DNA from: Lachnospiraceae bacterium
GTDB lineage: Bacteria; Bacillota; Clostridia; Lachnospirales; Lachnospiraceae
Direction of reading: 5' to 3'
Assembly (NCBI GenBank): GCA_016286555.1
Contig: JAEETA010000006.1
Span: 48,820-112,819 of the forward strand
DNA length: 64,000 nt
Position numbers and translations under genes: made by a program
The notes under the pieces: generated by a model
Told to the model about the DNA's origin: nothing
Seen by the model: only the letters and a program-made list of their open reading frames with translations
Databases searched by the model: none
Shown here: positions 9,539 to 19,569 of the stretch, piece by piece
Layout of the letters: each line of letters starts with the position of its first letter
Position numbering within the stretch: the first letter of the stretch is position 1

Positions 9539-10725
9539 CAAACGAAAAGGGAAGATTCGGGATCCACGGCGGACAGTATATCCCCGAGACCCTCATGAAT
9601 GCGGTGATCGAGCTGGAAAAAGCCTACGATCATTACAAGGACGATCCGGAGTTTAACGCAGAGCTTACGGCGCTTTTTAACGACTACGCGGGCAGACCTT
9701 CCAGGCTGTATTTTGCGGAGAAAATGACCCGGGATCTGGGCGGTGCGAAGATCTATCTGAAGAGAGAGGATTTGAATCATACCGGCGCTCACAAGATCAA
9801 CAACGTGCTGGGGCAGGCGCTGCTGGCCAAGAAGATGGGTAAGACCCGTCTCATCGCAGAGACCGGTGCGGGACAGCACGGTGTGGCTACCGCCACCGCT
9901 GCAGCACTGATGGGTATGGAGTGCGTGGTCTTCATGGGAGAAGAGGATACCATCCGTCAGGCCCTGAACGTGTATCGCATGCGCCTGCTGGGTGCGGAAG
10001 TGATCCCGGTAAAGACCGGCACCGCCACCCTGAAGGATGCGGTGTCCGAAGCCATGCGTGAATGGACCACCCGCATCGATGATACTCACTACTGCCTGGG
10101 TTCCGTCATGGGGCCTCACCCCTTCCCCACCATCGTCAGAGATTTCCAGGCTGTGATCTCCAAAGAGGCCAGAGCCCAGATCCTGGAGAAGGAAGGACGG
10201 TTACCTGACGCGGTACTTGCCTGCGTGGGCGGAGGCTCCAATGCCATCGGCAGCTTCTATCACTTCATTCCCGACGAGGGTGTCAGACTCATTGGCTGCG
10301 AAGCGGCCGGCAGAGGCGTGGATACCTTTGAGACGGCGGCCACCATCGCCACCGGCAAGCTGGGAATCTTCCACGGAATGAAGTCCTATTTTTGCCAGGA
10401 TGAATACGGTCAGATCGCACCGGTGTACTCCATTTCCGCGGGACTGGACTATCCCGGCATCGGACCGGAGCATGCACATCTCAATGACATCGGCCGTGCG
10501 GAATATGTGCCCGTGACGGATGAGGAAGCGGTGAATGCCTTTGAATATCTGGCGCGCACTGAGGGCATCATCCCTGCCATCGAGTCCGCCCATGCGGTGG
10601 CACATGCCATGAAGATCGCACCGCAGATGCGGGAGGATCAGATCATCATCATCACCATTTCCGGAAGAGGAGACAAGGACTGTGCGGCCATTGCCCGCTA
10701 CAGAGGGGAGGATATTCATGAGTAA
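9535..10725 (+). CDS. trpB: Tryptophan synthase beta chain
   Basis: PLP enzyme that joins indole and serine to give tryptophan. 396 residues. The PLP Lys is in [33 protein letters not shown], the phosphate-cup GGGSNAIG and the C-terminal SGRGDKD are all intact. This is the TrpB1 type, expected to work in a complex with the adjacent TrpA. The start overlaps the trpF stop. Confidence 0.98.
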   Translation: MTNEKGRFGIHGGQYIPETLMNAVIELEKAYDHYKDDPEFNAELTALFNDYAGRPSRLYFAEKMTRDLGGAKIYLKREDLNHTGAHKINNVLGQALLAKKMGKTRLIAETGAGQHGVATATAAALMGMECVVFMGEEDTIRQALNVYRMRLLGAEVIPVKTGTATLKDAVSEAMREWTTRIDDTHYCLGSVMGPHPFPTIVRDFQAVISKEARAQILEKEGRLPDAVLACVGGGSNAIGSFYHFIPDEGVRLIGCEAAGRGVDTFETAATIATGKLGIFHGMKSYFCQDEYGQIAPVYSISAGLDYPGIGPEHAHLNDIGRAEYVPVTDEEAVNAFEYLARTEGIIPAIESAHAVAHAMKIAPQMREDQIIIITISGRGDKDCAAIARYRGEDIHE

Positions 10726-11488
10726 GATCGCGGAAGCATTTGCAAACGGAAAAGCATTTATCCCCTTCATCACCGTAGGTGACCCCGATGCACAGACCAC
10801 GGCTGCCTGCGTGCGGGAAATGGTTGCTGCGGGAGCGGATCTTATCGAACTGGGGATCCCTTTCTCGGATCCCACCGCGGAGGGCCCCGTGATCCAGGGA
10901 GCGAATCTCCGGGCTCTGAATGGGGGCATGACCACGGATAAGGTATTTGACCTGGTGCGTGATCTGCGAAAGGATGTTACAATACCTATGGTGTTTATGA
11001 CTTACGCCAACGTGGTATTCTCCTACGGCGCGGAGCGTTTTATCCGCACCTGCAGCGAGGTGGGCATTGATGGGCTGATTCTGCCGGACCTGCCCTTTGA
11101 GGAGAAGGAGGAATTCCTTCCCACCTGCCACGAATACGGCGTAGATCTCATTTCCCTCATCGCACCTACCTCTGAGAATCGCATCGCCATGATCGCCCGT
11201 GAGGCGGAAGGCTTTATCTACCTGGTTTCCAGTCTGGGAGTCACAGGCGTGCGCAGCGAGATTAAGACGGATCTGGCTTCCATCGTGAAGGTGGTGAGGG
11301 AAAATACCACCGTGCCCTGTGCCATCGGATTCGGTATTTCCGAGCCCGCGCAGGCGCGCAAAATGGCAGATATCTCTGACGGAGCCATCGTCGGATCTGC
11401 CATCATCAGACTCCTGGAGCGCTACGGAAAAGAAGCCCCTGCGCAGGTGGGCGCTTACGTGAAATCCATGAAGGACGCCCTCAGGTAG
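10718..11488 (+). CDS. trpA: Tryptophan synthase alpha chain
   Basis: Cleaves indole-3-glycerol phosphate and passes indole to TrpB. 256 residues. The catalytic Glu region [19 protein letters not shown], then [10 protein letters not shown] and GFGISEPAQ, identify it. The start ATG 10718 follows GAGGGGAGG and overlaps the trpB stop by 8 bases; an upstream in-frame GTG at 10682 lies inside trpB and is rejected. Last trp gene of the operon, with no clear terminator before the enzyme I gene. Confidence 0.97.
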   Translation: MSKIAEAFANGKAFIPFITVGDPDAQTTAACVREMVAAGADLIELGIPFSDPTAEGPVIQGANLRALNGGMTTDKVFDLVRDLRKDVTIPMVFMTYANVVFSYGAERFIRTCSEVGIDGLILPDLPFEEKEEFLPTCHEYGVDLISLIAPTSENRIAMIAREAEGFIYLVSSLGVTGVRSEIKTDLASIVKVVRENTTVPCAIGFGISEPAQARKMADISDGAIVGSAIIRLLERYGKEAPAQVGAYVKSMKDALR

Positions 11489-11556
11489 TCGATCACAGAT
11501 ATCGTGTGGCGATTCGGACATTTAAGGATCGCAACACTTGAGGAAGCGAGATTACC

Positions 11557-13176
11557 ATGCTACAGATCACGGGGAACAGAATCGCGGACGGTATTGCCAT
11601 CGGAAAGATCCGCATCACAGGATCTGACAAAAGTGTCGTAAAGAGAGTGTCGTTTTCCGGCTCGGAATTCGAACGGCTGAAGGATGCTTTTGTACGTGCG
11701 GCGGAGCGGCAGGAGGAACTGGCCCGCAAGGCTGCCTATTCTGCGGGAGAAGAGGTGGCGCAGATCTTTCGTGCCCACGCCGTGATGCTGCAGGATGAAC
11801 TCCTTCTGGCGGAAGTCCTGGAAGCTCTGGAAGACCGGAACTGCACCGCGGAGGAAGCGGTGCGGGATGTGCTGGATGCCCAGGCTGCCCGATATGCTGG
11901 AATGTCCGACATCTTTCTGCGTGAACGGGCAGCGGATTTCAGGGATATTCGGAACTGCCTGCTGGAAATCTTAAGCGGAGAAGCCGGGAATGACGGCGGG
12001 AGCGATGAAAGCGTGCTTCTGGCAGGAGAGGAGATCACTCCTTCGGACCTGATGCGGAGCACTCCCGGAAGTCTCCTGGGGATCATCACCGCCAAGGGCG
12101 GCTACGAGAGCCATATCGCCATTCTGGCCAGAGGCATGGGCATCCCCGGTATCGTGTGTCCCCGGGGCATCAAGGGCGTCTCTGATGGCGCTATGGCCGC
12201 ATTGGATGCCACGGAAGGAATCTTGTACCTGGACCCCGATGAAGAGACGCTTGCGCACCTGCAGGCAAAGCAGGAGGCGCTGCAACAGGAAGCGGAAAGT
12301 GCTGCGGAAGTTCCTGCAGAACCTTTTGTCACCGCGGAAGGGCGGACCATCCGGATCTGCGCCAATATTTCGGGCCCCTCGGATATGACTGCAGTGCTGC
12401 GGAGCGGTGCAGACGGCATCGGTCTCTTCCGGACGGAGATGCAATACCTGGGCAGTACCGCAGCCCCGGATGAGGAAAAACAATTCGAAAGCTATCGGCA
12501 GGTCATCCAGGAGATGGCGCCCCGGCCTGTGATCCTGCGGACCTTCGATGTGGGCTCCGACAAATGTCCCGATTATCTGAATCTCCCGGTGGAGGACAAT
12601 CCCGCTCTGGGCCTTCGCGGCATTCGACTGAGCCTCACCATGCGGGATCTGTTCAAAGCGCAGCTCCGTGCCATCCTGCGGGCATCCGCCTGCGGACCTG
12701 TGGGGCTCCTGCTTCCCATGGTGGTATCTCTCCGGGAGGTGGAGGAGAGCAAAGCCCTCATTGCGGAATGTAAAGAGGAGCTGAAATCGGAAGGAAAGCC
12801 TTACGGTGACCCTAAGCTGGGAATCATGATCGAGACCCCCGCCGCCGTACTCTGCGCGGAGGAACTGGCCCCTGCGGTGGACTTTTTCTCCTTCGGTACC
12901 AATGATCTGACCCAGTACATCTGCGCTTCCGACAGACAAAATACCCTGACGGAGCCCTTTGCCGACGGCCATCACCCTGCGGTGCTGAAAGCCATCGCCA
13001 TGGCAGCGAAGGCAGCCACGGACGCAGGCATCCCCGTGGGGATCTGCGGCGAGCTGGCTTCCGACCTGACCCTCACCGAGGAGTTCCTGCGCATGGGCAT
13101 CGAGGAGCTTTCCGTGAATCCCGGGGCAGTGCTTCCTTTGCGGAAGAAGCTGGAGGAGCTGCGGGGCAAGGTCTGA
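11557..13176 (+). CDS. ptsI: PEP-protein phosphotransferase (PTS enzyme I)
   Basis: Transfers phosphate from PEP to HPr, the first step of the sugar phosphotransferase system. 539 residues, somewhat shorter than the usual about 570. The N-terminal helical HPr-binding region is followed by the swivelling domain with active His in GGYESHIAILAR (about residue 186). The PEP-binding barrel has GLFRTEMQYL, RTFDVGSDK, MIETPAA, FFSFGTNDLTQY and the catalytic Cys in GICGELASD. No ptsH lies beside it. It starts 68 bases after trpA with GAGGAAG upstream, so read-through from the trp operon is possible. It is bounded downstream by a strong terminator. Confidence 0.93.
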   Translation: MLQITGNRIADGIAIGKIRITGSDKSVVKRVSFSGSEFERLKDAFVRAAERQEELARKAAYSAGEEVAQIFRAHAVMLQDELLLAEVLEALEDRNCTAEEAVRDVLDAQAARYAGMSDIFLRERAADFRDIRNCLLEILSGEAGNDGGSDESVLLAGEEITPSDLMRSTPGSLLGIITAKGGYESHIAILARGMGIPGIVCPRGIKGVSDGAMAALDATEGILYLDPDEETLAHLQAKQEALQQEAESAAEVPAEPFVTAEGRTIRICANISGPSDMTAVLRSGADGIGLFRTEMQYLGSTAAPDEEKQFESYRQVIQEMAPRPVILRTFDVGSDKCPDYLNLPVEDNPALGLRGIRLSLTMRDLFKAQLRAILRASACGPVGLLLPMVVSLREVEESKALIAECKEELKSEGKPYGDPKLGIMIETPAAVLCAEELAPAVDFFSFGTNDLTQYICASDRQNTLTEPFADGHHPAVLKAIAMAAKAATDAGIPVGICGELASDLTLTEEFLRMGIEELSVNPGAVLPLRKKLEELRGKV

Positions 13177-13225
13177 TCTGAACTGTAACCCGGGGACACT
13201 CGAAAAACCCAAAAGATGCAAAAAT

Positions 13226-13268
13226 ACGGAGACGAATCTGCTCGCTGACAGGTTCGTCTCCGTTTTTT
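13226..13268 (+). terminator. Intrinsic terminator after ptsI
   Basis: A long stem (13226-13240 with 13249-13263, one G-T pair) and the run GTTTTTTG follow. The stem is symmetric, so it could also serve the convergent kinase gene ending at 13323. Confidence 0.85.
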
Positions 13269-13322
13269 GTTGTATTCTTCTGCCAATCACCTGTTGTTCG
13301 CGCACAGGCAGCGTTTTGCGGG

Positions 13323-15536
13323 TCACTCCGTCTGCACCTTCTCCTCCGGCAGGAGCTTTCGGAGCATTGCCTCCAGATCCTTGCTCAGCACCGGCTTGGA
13401 AAGATACCCGTCGAAGCCCATGGAGAGGTAGGAGGCTTCCACACCTTCCACGGCGTTGGCTGTGAGGACCACGATGGGGATCTTTGCATTGTGACCGCCG
13501 GCCTCCCGGATCCTCTTCATGGCCTCCACACCGTCGGGAGGGGGCATCATATGGTCCATGAGGATGAGGTCGAAATCCTGCTTTTTGCAGATCTCGATGG
13601 CTTCGTTTCCGCCTGCGGCAGTGGTGATGCCGATCTGGGTCTTTTTTAGCAGTGCCGTCATGAGTTTTAAGTTCATCTCGATATCATCCACCACCAGCAC
13701 GGAGGCGTCCGGTGCGTGGAAGGCTTCTTTGTATGCGCTGCGCTTCGAAGCGGCGGTATCCTGCAGCAGGAAGGGACCTGCGGGAGTGTCATCCTCCACC
13801 GGCTGGGGCAGGATGATAGAAAAGTCGGAACCCTTGCCTACTTCGGAGGATACCCGGATGGAGCCGTGCATCATTTCCAGAATCTGACGGCTGATGGCCA
13901 GCCCAAGGCCCGTTCCTTCCACGCCACGGTTCTGATCCTCGTTCACCCGCTGGAATACCTGGAAGAGTTTGGCGATATCCTGCTCGGAAATGCCCTGGCC
14001 CGTATCCGATACCACGATATGCAGGATGCCGCTTCTGTGCTCGTCCGGTTCCCAGGCAGCCTTCAGGGTTACCTGGCCGTATTGGGTGTATTTGATGCTG
14101 TTGGTCAGCAGATTGACCAGCACCTGACGGATCTTGTCCCGATCTCCCAGGAGCACCGACGGCAGATCGGGTGCGCATTCGATGCGGATAGGCAGGTCCT
14201 TCTGGGCCGCTCTGGGAGAGACCAGAGCATAGCAGTCCCGGATCAGATCGTGTATTCGGTAGGGCGCAGGATGGATCTCCATTTTGCCTGACTCGATCTT
14301 GGACAGATCCAGGATGTTGCCCACGAGGGACAGAAGGGTGTCGCCGGATTTCCGGATATCATCCGCATATTCCAGGATGTGATCGTCGGAGGATTCCCGC
14401 AGGATCATCTCGTTCATTCCCAGGATGGAATTGATGGGAGTGCGGATCTCGTGGGACATATTTGCCAGGAAGAGACTCTTGGCCACATTGGCCTGGCTGG
14501 CTTCCGCCCGGGCCTCCTCCAGATTCTCCATCAGCAACTGATCCTCGGTCACATCCTCGAAGAGGAAGAAGGAACCCAGGTTGTGGTCTTTATTGTCCGA
14601 GCAGTGCCGGTAGTCCACCCGGAAATGGTGGGGGCCGTCGGACATGGTCATGCGGAAGGTCTGCTCGAATTCCGCCGGATTTTTCGAATCGGAGCTATTC
14701 AGCCACAGAGAGAGGGGATAGCTCTCAAAGGTGCAGGTCTCCTGATCGGAACCGAAGGTATCCCGGGCCGCACGGTTCACGTAGATGCAATTGTGATCCG
14801 TGTCAAAGAGGAAGAGCCCCTCCTTCATGGAGTCCGTCGCCAGCCGCAGGGTCTCGTTCATCAGCCTGCGGGGAATGAAAAACAGGGCGTAGAAATAGAG
14901 CAAAAATGCAGCCAGCGCATAGAAGAGCACGGAGTAGTCAAAGGGCAGCCGCAGCAGCATGTAGGCGATGTTCAGCAGGACGATCCCGGAAACCGATGCC
15001 AGCAGCGGGAAATACTTGAAACGGTAGAAGGAATAGGATCGGTACAGGGAGACGGATAACAGCACCAGCGCAATGACGATGGGTACATAGCAGAAGGTCA
15101 TATGAATGTAGAACCAGGGTGCCCGCTTTGTCAGGAAAGCAGTGGTGCCGTCCTTCAGGGTAGTGGTGGTTAAGGCAAACATATGATTTGTTTTTACGCT
15201 GATGAGGAGATTTGCGGCATCGAAGAGGATGACCGCTCGCCAGAACCTGCTGTAGATTTTTTTAACTCGCAGGCGACCCACATAGATAAAGGTGAAACTC
15301 AGCAGATAATAGGTAATGAAATCAATGCTGATAAAATAGCAGGAAAAAGCAATATTAACCAAAAGGGGTGTATGGGACACCGCAATGATGATGTTGGACA
15401 GAACGGCCACAAACGCATAGAGCAGGATCCGGACGATGGGATCCCGCAGGGGCGATTTAACGCGTCTCAGAACCGATATGAAGATGATGAGCAGGACTTC
15501 CGACACCAGAGCGGAAGCGGTAAAGATGATCCTCAT
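13323..15536 (-). CDS. Hybrid histidine kinase: 7TM sensor, PAS, HisKA, HATPase, receiver
   Basis: 737 residues. The first about 225 residues hold seven hydrophobic helices, like the 7TM input domain found at the N-terminus of many Clostridia kinases. A PAS domain (about 230-340) follows, then a short coiled coil and HisKA with the phospho-His in FLANMSHEIRTPINS. The ATPase domain has NLLTNSIKYT, DTGQGI and GTGLGLAI. A C-terminal receiver carries VLVVDDIEMN, the phospho-Asp in LILMDHMMPPPDG and the Lys in GYLSKPV. It is transcribed divergently from a second hybrid kinase. Ligand and output partner are unknown; no DNA-binding domain is attached. Confidence 0.9.
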   Translation of the reverse strand: MRIIFTASALVSEVLLIIFISVLRRVKSPLRDPIVRILLYAFVAVLSNIIIAVSHTPLLVNIAFSCYFISIDFITYYLLSFTFIYVGRLRVKKIYSRFWRAVILFDAANLLISVKTNHMFALTTTTLKDGTTAFLTKRAPWFYIHMTFCYVPIVIALVLLSVSLYRSYSFYRFKYFPLLASVSGIVLLNIAYMLLRLPFDYSVLFYALAAFLLYFYALFFIPRRLMNETLRLATDSMKEGLFLFDTDHNCIYVNRAARDTFGSDQETCTFESYPLSLWLNSSDSKNPAEFEQTFRMTMSDGPHHFRVDYRHCSDNKDHNLGSFFLFEDVTEDQLLMENLEEARAEASQANVAKSLFLANMSHEIRTPINSILGMNEMILRESSDDHILEYADDIRKSGDTLLSLVGNILDLSKIESGKMEIHPAPYRIHDLIRDCYALVSPRAAQKDLPIRIECAPDLPSVLLGDRDKIRQVLVNLLTNSIKYTQYGQVTLKAAWEPDEHRSGILHIVVSDTGQGISEQDIAKLFQVFQRVNEDQNRGVEGTGLGLAISRQILEMMHGSIRVSSEVGKGSDFSIILPQPVEDDTPAGPFLLQDTAASKRSAYKEAFHAPDASVLVVDDIEMNLKLMTALLKKTQIGITTAAGGNEAIEICKKQDFDLILMDHMMPPPDGVEAMKRIREAGGHNAKIPIVVLTANAVEGVEASYLSMGFDGYLSKPVLSKDLEAMLRKLLPEEKVQTE

Positions 15537-15584
15537 AAATGTACCCTCATAGGAAACCGAACAAAGCTACATTAACGCATTTTT

Positions 15585-15593
15585 ATTTTATCA
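15585..15593 (-). promoter_or_regulatory. Candidate extended -10 promoter for the minus-strand kinase
   Basis: On the minus strand the sequence reads TGATAAAAT (TG-N-TAAAAT), about 50 bases upstream of the kinase start. No good -35 box is visible, as is usual for extended -10 promoters. Confidence 0.45.
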
Positions 15594-15622
15594 CAGAATA
15601 TCGGAAAGGCGGGAAAACATTT

Positions 15623-15652
15623 TTGACAAGGGCAGCCGCACTGCGATAAAAT
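15623..15652 (+). promoter_or_regulatory. Promoter for the plus-strand hybrid kinase
   Basis: TTGACA (15623-15628), an 18-base spacer and TAAAAT (15647-15652). It lies back to back with the minus-strand promoter in the divergent intergenic region. Confidence 0.65.
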
Positions 15653-15707
15653 TTGAAGATAGACCGGAAACTGAGATCTCCGGATGAGGAGAAGAGGTGT
15701 AGGATCC

Positions 15708-18350
15708 ATGGGAGAAACGGAAAAACGGGACGAAAAAGTCCCTTTTACCCGAAAAGAGAAGATCATGTACGTCACGGCAGTGGCTGTCTTTTTGGTGCTG
15801 ATAATAGGCGTGACCGGTTTTTTCGTGGCGGAACTGATCCTGGGGCCCAGAGGCGACCAGATCCGTGGCGAATGCACGAAACTGACGGGATTTACGGTGG
15901 AACAGTACGGTCATAAGATCCCGGTGGAGCTTCCTGCGGATCTTAAGGTGGAAAAAGGGCAGGAAGTGGTACTGGAGACCACGCTCCCTGAAGTGATCGC
16001 CGATGATACCTGGATCGATTACGCCACCGGCAAGGATTCCGAGATCTATATAGACGGCGTGCTGCGTCGTGATTTTGAGAAGGATACCAACACGCTGCCC
16101 GGCGGCGTGGTCAAGAGTCTCCACATTTTCGTGGAGTTGTTCCCCGCTGACGCAGGGAAGACCCTGCGGATTGTGCGCAACAGTACGGTTCTGAACAACG
16201 GCACCAACATCCGCCCCGTCTATATCGGCTCCAGTCTGGGGCTTATCGAGCATGATATCCGGTCCGGGATCTGGTTTTTCGTGCTGAGCGTTGCATTGAT
16301 CCCCATTTCCCTGATGGCCATTTTCATCGGCATGCTGTTAAAATACAACCGCAAGCTGGACTCCCCCATCATGTCCATGGGTGTGGGCGTGCTGCTTTCC
16401 GCTCTGTGGCTTATCTTTGATTCCGAACTCTATCCCTTTGCCTTTCGGGATTATTACATCGATGGCACCATGTCCTTTTTCATGATGCTGCTGATGCCCT
16501 TCCCTTTCCTGTACTACATGAACCATATGCAGAGATCCAGATACCGTCAGGTGTATCTGGTCGTGGCACTTCTCCTGGAAGGGGTCTTTGTGGTGAGCAG
16601 CGTCATCCATTTTTCCGGCGCCAGCAATTTTCTTTCCATGTTCCCGTTGCTGGCAGTGGCGATGGGCGCGGCCATCGTGGGTTCCCTGACGACATTGATC
16701 CTGGATGTGCAGAAAAATCTGATGCATACCTACGGTATCAGTTTTGTGGGACTCATGGGATTTGTCATCTGCTGCGTGTTGGAACTGATACTGATCCTGC
16801 TGGTGGAGGACCGGTATGACGGCTCCATGATCATCGTCGGTCTGTACTGGATGGTCACCATGGCCATCGTGCACCAGCTCTATATGGTGCGGGAGGCTCA
16901 GGCAGAGGCTGCCATGGCACAGCGCGCCAGCGAGACCAAGAGTAATTTCCTGGCAAATATGTCCCACGAGATCCGTACCCCCATGAACGCCATCCTGGGC
17001 ATGGACGAGATGATCCTGCGGGAAGCTGCCAACAACGACAAGATCAAGAAATACGCCTCCGACATCAAATCCGCCGGAAACCTGCTCCTGTCCATCATCA
17101 ACGACATCCTGGACATCAGCAAGATCGAGTCCGGTAAGGCGGAGTTGATATTGGTGGAATTTGACATCTGCTCCGTCATCAACGACCTGCTGAACATCGC
17201 GGAAAAACGCGCCTTTGAGAAGGATCTGCTGTTCCTCTTTGAGGCGGACAGAAATATCCCCCTCCGGTTCCGGGGAGACGAGATCCGCATCCGGCAGATC
17301 CTCTTAAACATCATCAACAATGCCATCAAATATACGGAAAAGGGTGAAGTCCGTGTCCGCATGCAGGGACGCCGTGACCCCCAGGATTCGAACCGGTTCC
17401 TGATGCAGGTAGCGGTAAAAGACACCGGAATCGGGATCAAGAAGGAAGATCAGGTGAAGCTCTTCCAGCCCTTCGACCGTCTGGAGCAGACCAAGAACCG
17501 CAACGTGGAAGGCACCGGACTGGGACTTCACATCGCCAACGAATATGTGCAGCTCATGGGCGGACGCATCGATCTGGACAGCGTCTACGGAGAGGGCTCC
17601 GTCTTTACCATCTCCATTCCGCTTACCATCGTGGACGATACCCCGCTGGAGGACTATACGGTGCGGCTCAAACAGATCAAGTCTGAGCCGGAAGAGTTCC
17701 GTGCCTCCGTCATCGCCCCTGCGGCCAGAGCTCTGGTGGTGGATGACAATGAGATGAACCTGGAGGTGATCTCCGGGCTCCTGCAGACCACCAAGATGAA
17801 GGTGGATGTTGCTCTGTCCGGCCCCGAAGGGATCCGGATGATGGAAGCCGGCAGATACGATATCGTATTCCTGGATCAGATGATGCCCGGCATGGACGGC
17901 ATCACCACCCTGAAGGAGATGAAGACCAGAACCGTGATGCGCGGGGTCTCCGCCGTAGCTCTGACAGCCGATGCGGTTGTGGGTTCCAAGGAATATTACC
18001 TGTCCAACGGCTTTGACGACTACCTGTCCAAGCCCGTTCGTATCGAAGAGCTGGAGGAAGTGCTCCGCAGAAATCTTCCTGCCGGCATGATCCTTTCCCA
18101 GGCGGATGTGGACCGGATCAACCGGGCGGAAGAGTCCCGGAAGGTCAATCGGGAAAACCTGCGCTCCGTGCTGGTGGTGGATGCGGATTCCGAGCGTCTG
18201 AAGGATGTGAAGGCCAGAATGGACGGCACCTTCAAGGGAACCTTCGTCACGGGACAGGACAAGGCGGAAAAATATCTGCAGAAGCACGATGCGGACTATG
18301 TGATGCTCAGTTACAGGGAATATATGGCCTTGTTGGGAGAAGATAAATAA
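15708..18350 (+). CDS. Hybrid histidine kinase with extracytoplasmic sensor, 7TM region and receiver
   Basis: 880 residues from ATG 15708 (GAGGTG upstream; ATG 15684 is less likely). One N-terminal helix (about 20-42), an extracytoplasmic beta-rich region (about 45-190), then about seven helices (195-400) give a 7TMR-DISM-like architecture. HisKA has SNFLANMSHEIRTPMN, the ATPase domain has NIINNAIKYT, DTGIGIK and GTGLGL, and the receiver has LVVDDNEMN, FLDQMMPGMDG and LSKPV. After the receiver a further segment begins VLVVDADSERLKD and looks like the first half of a second receiver that has lost its phospho-Asp region. Divergent from the other hybrid kinase; input unknown. Confidence 0.88.
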   Translation: MGETEKRDEKVPFTRKEKIMYVTAVAVFLVLIIGVTGFFVAELILGPRGDQIRGECTKLTGFTVEQYGHKIPVELPADLKVEKGQEVVLETTLPEVIADDTWIDYATGKDSEIYIDGVLRRDFEKDTNTLPGGVVKSLHIFVELFPADAGKTLRIVRNSTVLNNGTNIRPVYIGSSLGLIEHDIRSGIWFFVLSVALIPISLMAIFIGMLLKYNRKLDSPIMSMGVGVLLSALWLIFDSELYPFAFRDYYIDGTMSFFMMLLMPFPFLYYMNHMQRSRYRQVYLVVALLLEGVFVVSSVIHFSGASNFLSMFPLLAVAMGAAIVGSLTTLILDVQKNLMHTYGISFVGLMGFVICCVLELILILLVEDRYDGSMIIVGLYWMVTMAIVHQLYMVREAQAEAAMAQRASETKSNFLANMSHEIRTPMNAILGMDEMILREAANNDKIKKYASDIKSAGNLLLSIINDILDISKIESGKAELILVEFDICSVINDLLNIAEKRAFEKDLLFLFEADRNIPLRFRGDEIRIRQILLNIINNAIKYTEKGEVRVRMQGRRDPQDSNRFLMQVAVKDTGIGIKKEDQVKLFQPFDRLEQTKNRNVEGTGLGLHIANEYVQLMGGRIDLDSVYGEGSVFTISIPLTIVDDTPLEDYTVRLKQIKSEPEEFRASVIAPAARALVVDDNEMNLEVISGLLQTTKMKVDVALSGPEGIRMMEAGRYDIVFLDQMMPGMDGITTLKEMKTRTVMRGVSAVALTADAVVGSKEYYLSNGFDDYLSKPVRIEELEEVLRRNLPAGMILSQADVDRINRAEESRKVNRENLRSVLVVDADSERLKDVKARMDGTFKGTFVTGQDKAEKYLQKHDADYVMLSYREYMALLGEDK

Positions 18351-18356
18351 TTTTTT

Positions 18357-18386
18357 ATGCCGGGGCTAAAGTCCCGGCATATTTAT
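18357..18386 (+). terminator. Terminator after the plus-strand kinase
   Basis: Eight-base arms ATGCCGGG and CCCGGCAT (18357-18380) with an AT-rich flank on each side, so it could work in both directions. The T tract is weak. Confidence 0.6.
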
Positions 18387-18394
18387 TCCGATAA
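18367..18394 (+). promoter_or_regulatory. Possible SigD/sigma-28-type promoter
   Basis: TAAA (18367-18370), then 16 bases, then TCCGATAA ending at 18394. This resembles the motility sigma factor consensus (TAAA-N15-GCCGATAA) with one extra base and one mismatch. It lies about 90 bases upstream of the coiled-coil gene and overlaps the preceding terminator. Weak evidence. Confidence 0.3.
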
Positions 18395-18483
18395 AAACTT
18401 TAGATACCGCTTATTGGATATCTCAGCAAATGGAATTTGCTTCATTGGGGCATTTGCCTCGATGCTTACACGGAGGTAGGGAT

Positions 18484-19569
18484 ATGATAGGCTTAACGGG
18501 AGTCGGTTCGTTATTAAGTTCATACGCAAAACAGGCTGACATGCCTTTCTCCGCGGTAGCGCAGTCCAGGGAAGTGGAGAAGAAGGCCCACAATGCCAAA
18601 ACCCAGGAGATGCGCAATACCTTAAGGGAGATGCAGCAGCAGGAGCAGGCGAAGAAGAAAAAACTCACTTCAACGGAATCCTATCTGGAGGAGTTCCTGC
18701 ATCCCGACGAGAAAAAGGCGGAGGAAGAAAAGCAGCAGCTGCAGGACACGAGCTATCAGTACAAGGAAGTCTCCAACAGGATCCGCCAGGCCAAGACCTC
18801 TGTCAGTGCAGGCAGAGCCGTTTTGGCCGCCAAACGCAAAGTAGCGGAGATCCGGCGCAAGATGAGCGCCGCGGGAGAGGACTCCGAGGAACTGCAGCTG
18901 GCTCTGACCCACGCAAAGCGCATGGAGCTGGCGGCACGCAGGAAAAAGCACCATCTGGAGCTGGAGGAGCTGGCGGAGCATACGAGAGAGCAGGATGAAC
19001 TCCGGGAGAAGGAGAACTCCTCCCAGGGTATGAAGCAGTCCCTGTACTCCGCATATGAGGAGAAGATCACCGAGGCAGAGGAAAAAATTTATGCCAAACG
19101 GGAAGAAGAGCGGGATGCTCTCCGGGAACAGCTGGCAGAAAGTGACATGGATGTCAGCAAAGAGATGATGGAAGAGATGGAACAGCTGATCTCCGAGCTG
19201 GGCGAGGAACAGATGGAACAGCTGGAAGAAGCCATGGACCTGGTGGAGAGCCTGGAAGTCATCGATCCTCATATGAGCAAGGAGGATCTGGAGGAGCTGA
19301 AGCGCAAGCACAGAGCTTCCGAGGAGAAGGCCCTGCTGAAGGCGGATATGGATTACCTGAAAGGAATGGTAAAGCTCCAGCAGAAGAGCGCAGGAATCAT
19401 CGGTGGCATGAGCGGATCAGGATTCACAGCAGCGGCGAGCGCCGGCGCAGTGCCAGGTTACGATCCGGGATTATCCATATTCTCCGGTGGCACCGTCTCC
19501 ATGGAAAGTGCCGCACAGATTGCAGGAGTGGATGCGGGATTTTCGGGTGGATTTGATGTGTCAATCTGA
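18484..19569 (+). CDS. Charged coiled-coil protein of unknown function
   Basis: 361 residues from ATG 18484, preceded by GGAGGT; an ATG at 18430 is in frame but lacks a ribosome site. No signal peptide or membrane segment. After a short hydrophobic N-terminus (MIGLTGVGSLLSSYAKQ) nearly the whole protein (about residues 30-310) is rich in Glu, Lys, Gln, Arg and Leu in heptad-like order and should form long coiled coils. The tail (about 320-361) is rich in Gly, Ala and Ser. I do not recognise the family. The possible SigD-like promoter upstream would suggest a motility or surface role, but this is speculation. It sits alone between a kinase and a LysR gene. Confidence 0.75.
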   Translation: MIGLTGVGSLLSSYAKQADMPFSAVAQSREVEKKAHNAKTQEMRNTLREMQQQEQAKKKKLTSTESYLEEFLHPDEKKAEEEKQQLQDTSYQYKEVSNRIRQAKTSVSAGRAVLAAKRKVAEIRRKMSAAGEDSEELQLALTHAKRMELAARRKKHHLELEELAEHTREQDELREKENSSQGMKQSLYSAYEEKITEAEEKIYAKREEERDALREQLAESDMDVSKEMMEEMEQLISELGEEQMEQLEEAMDLVESLEVIDPHMSKEDLEELKRKHRASEEKALLKADMDYLKGMVKLQQKSAGIIGGMSGSGFTAAASAGAVPGYDPGLSIFSGGTVSMESAAQIAGVDAGFSGGFDVSI

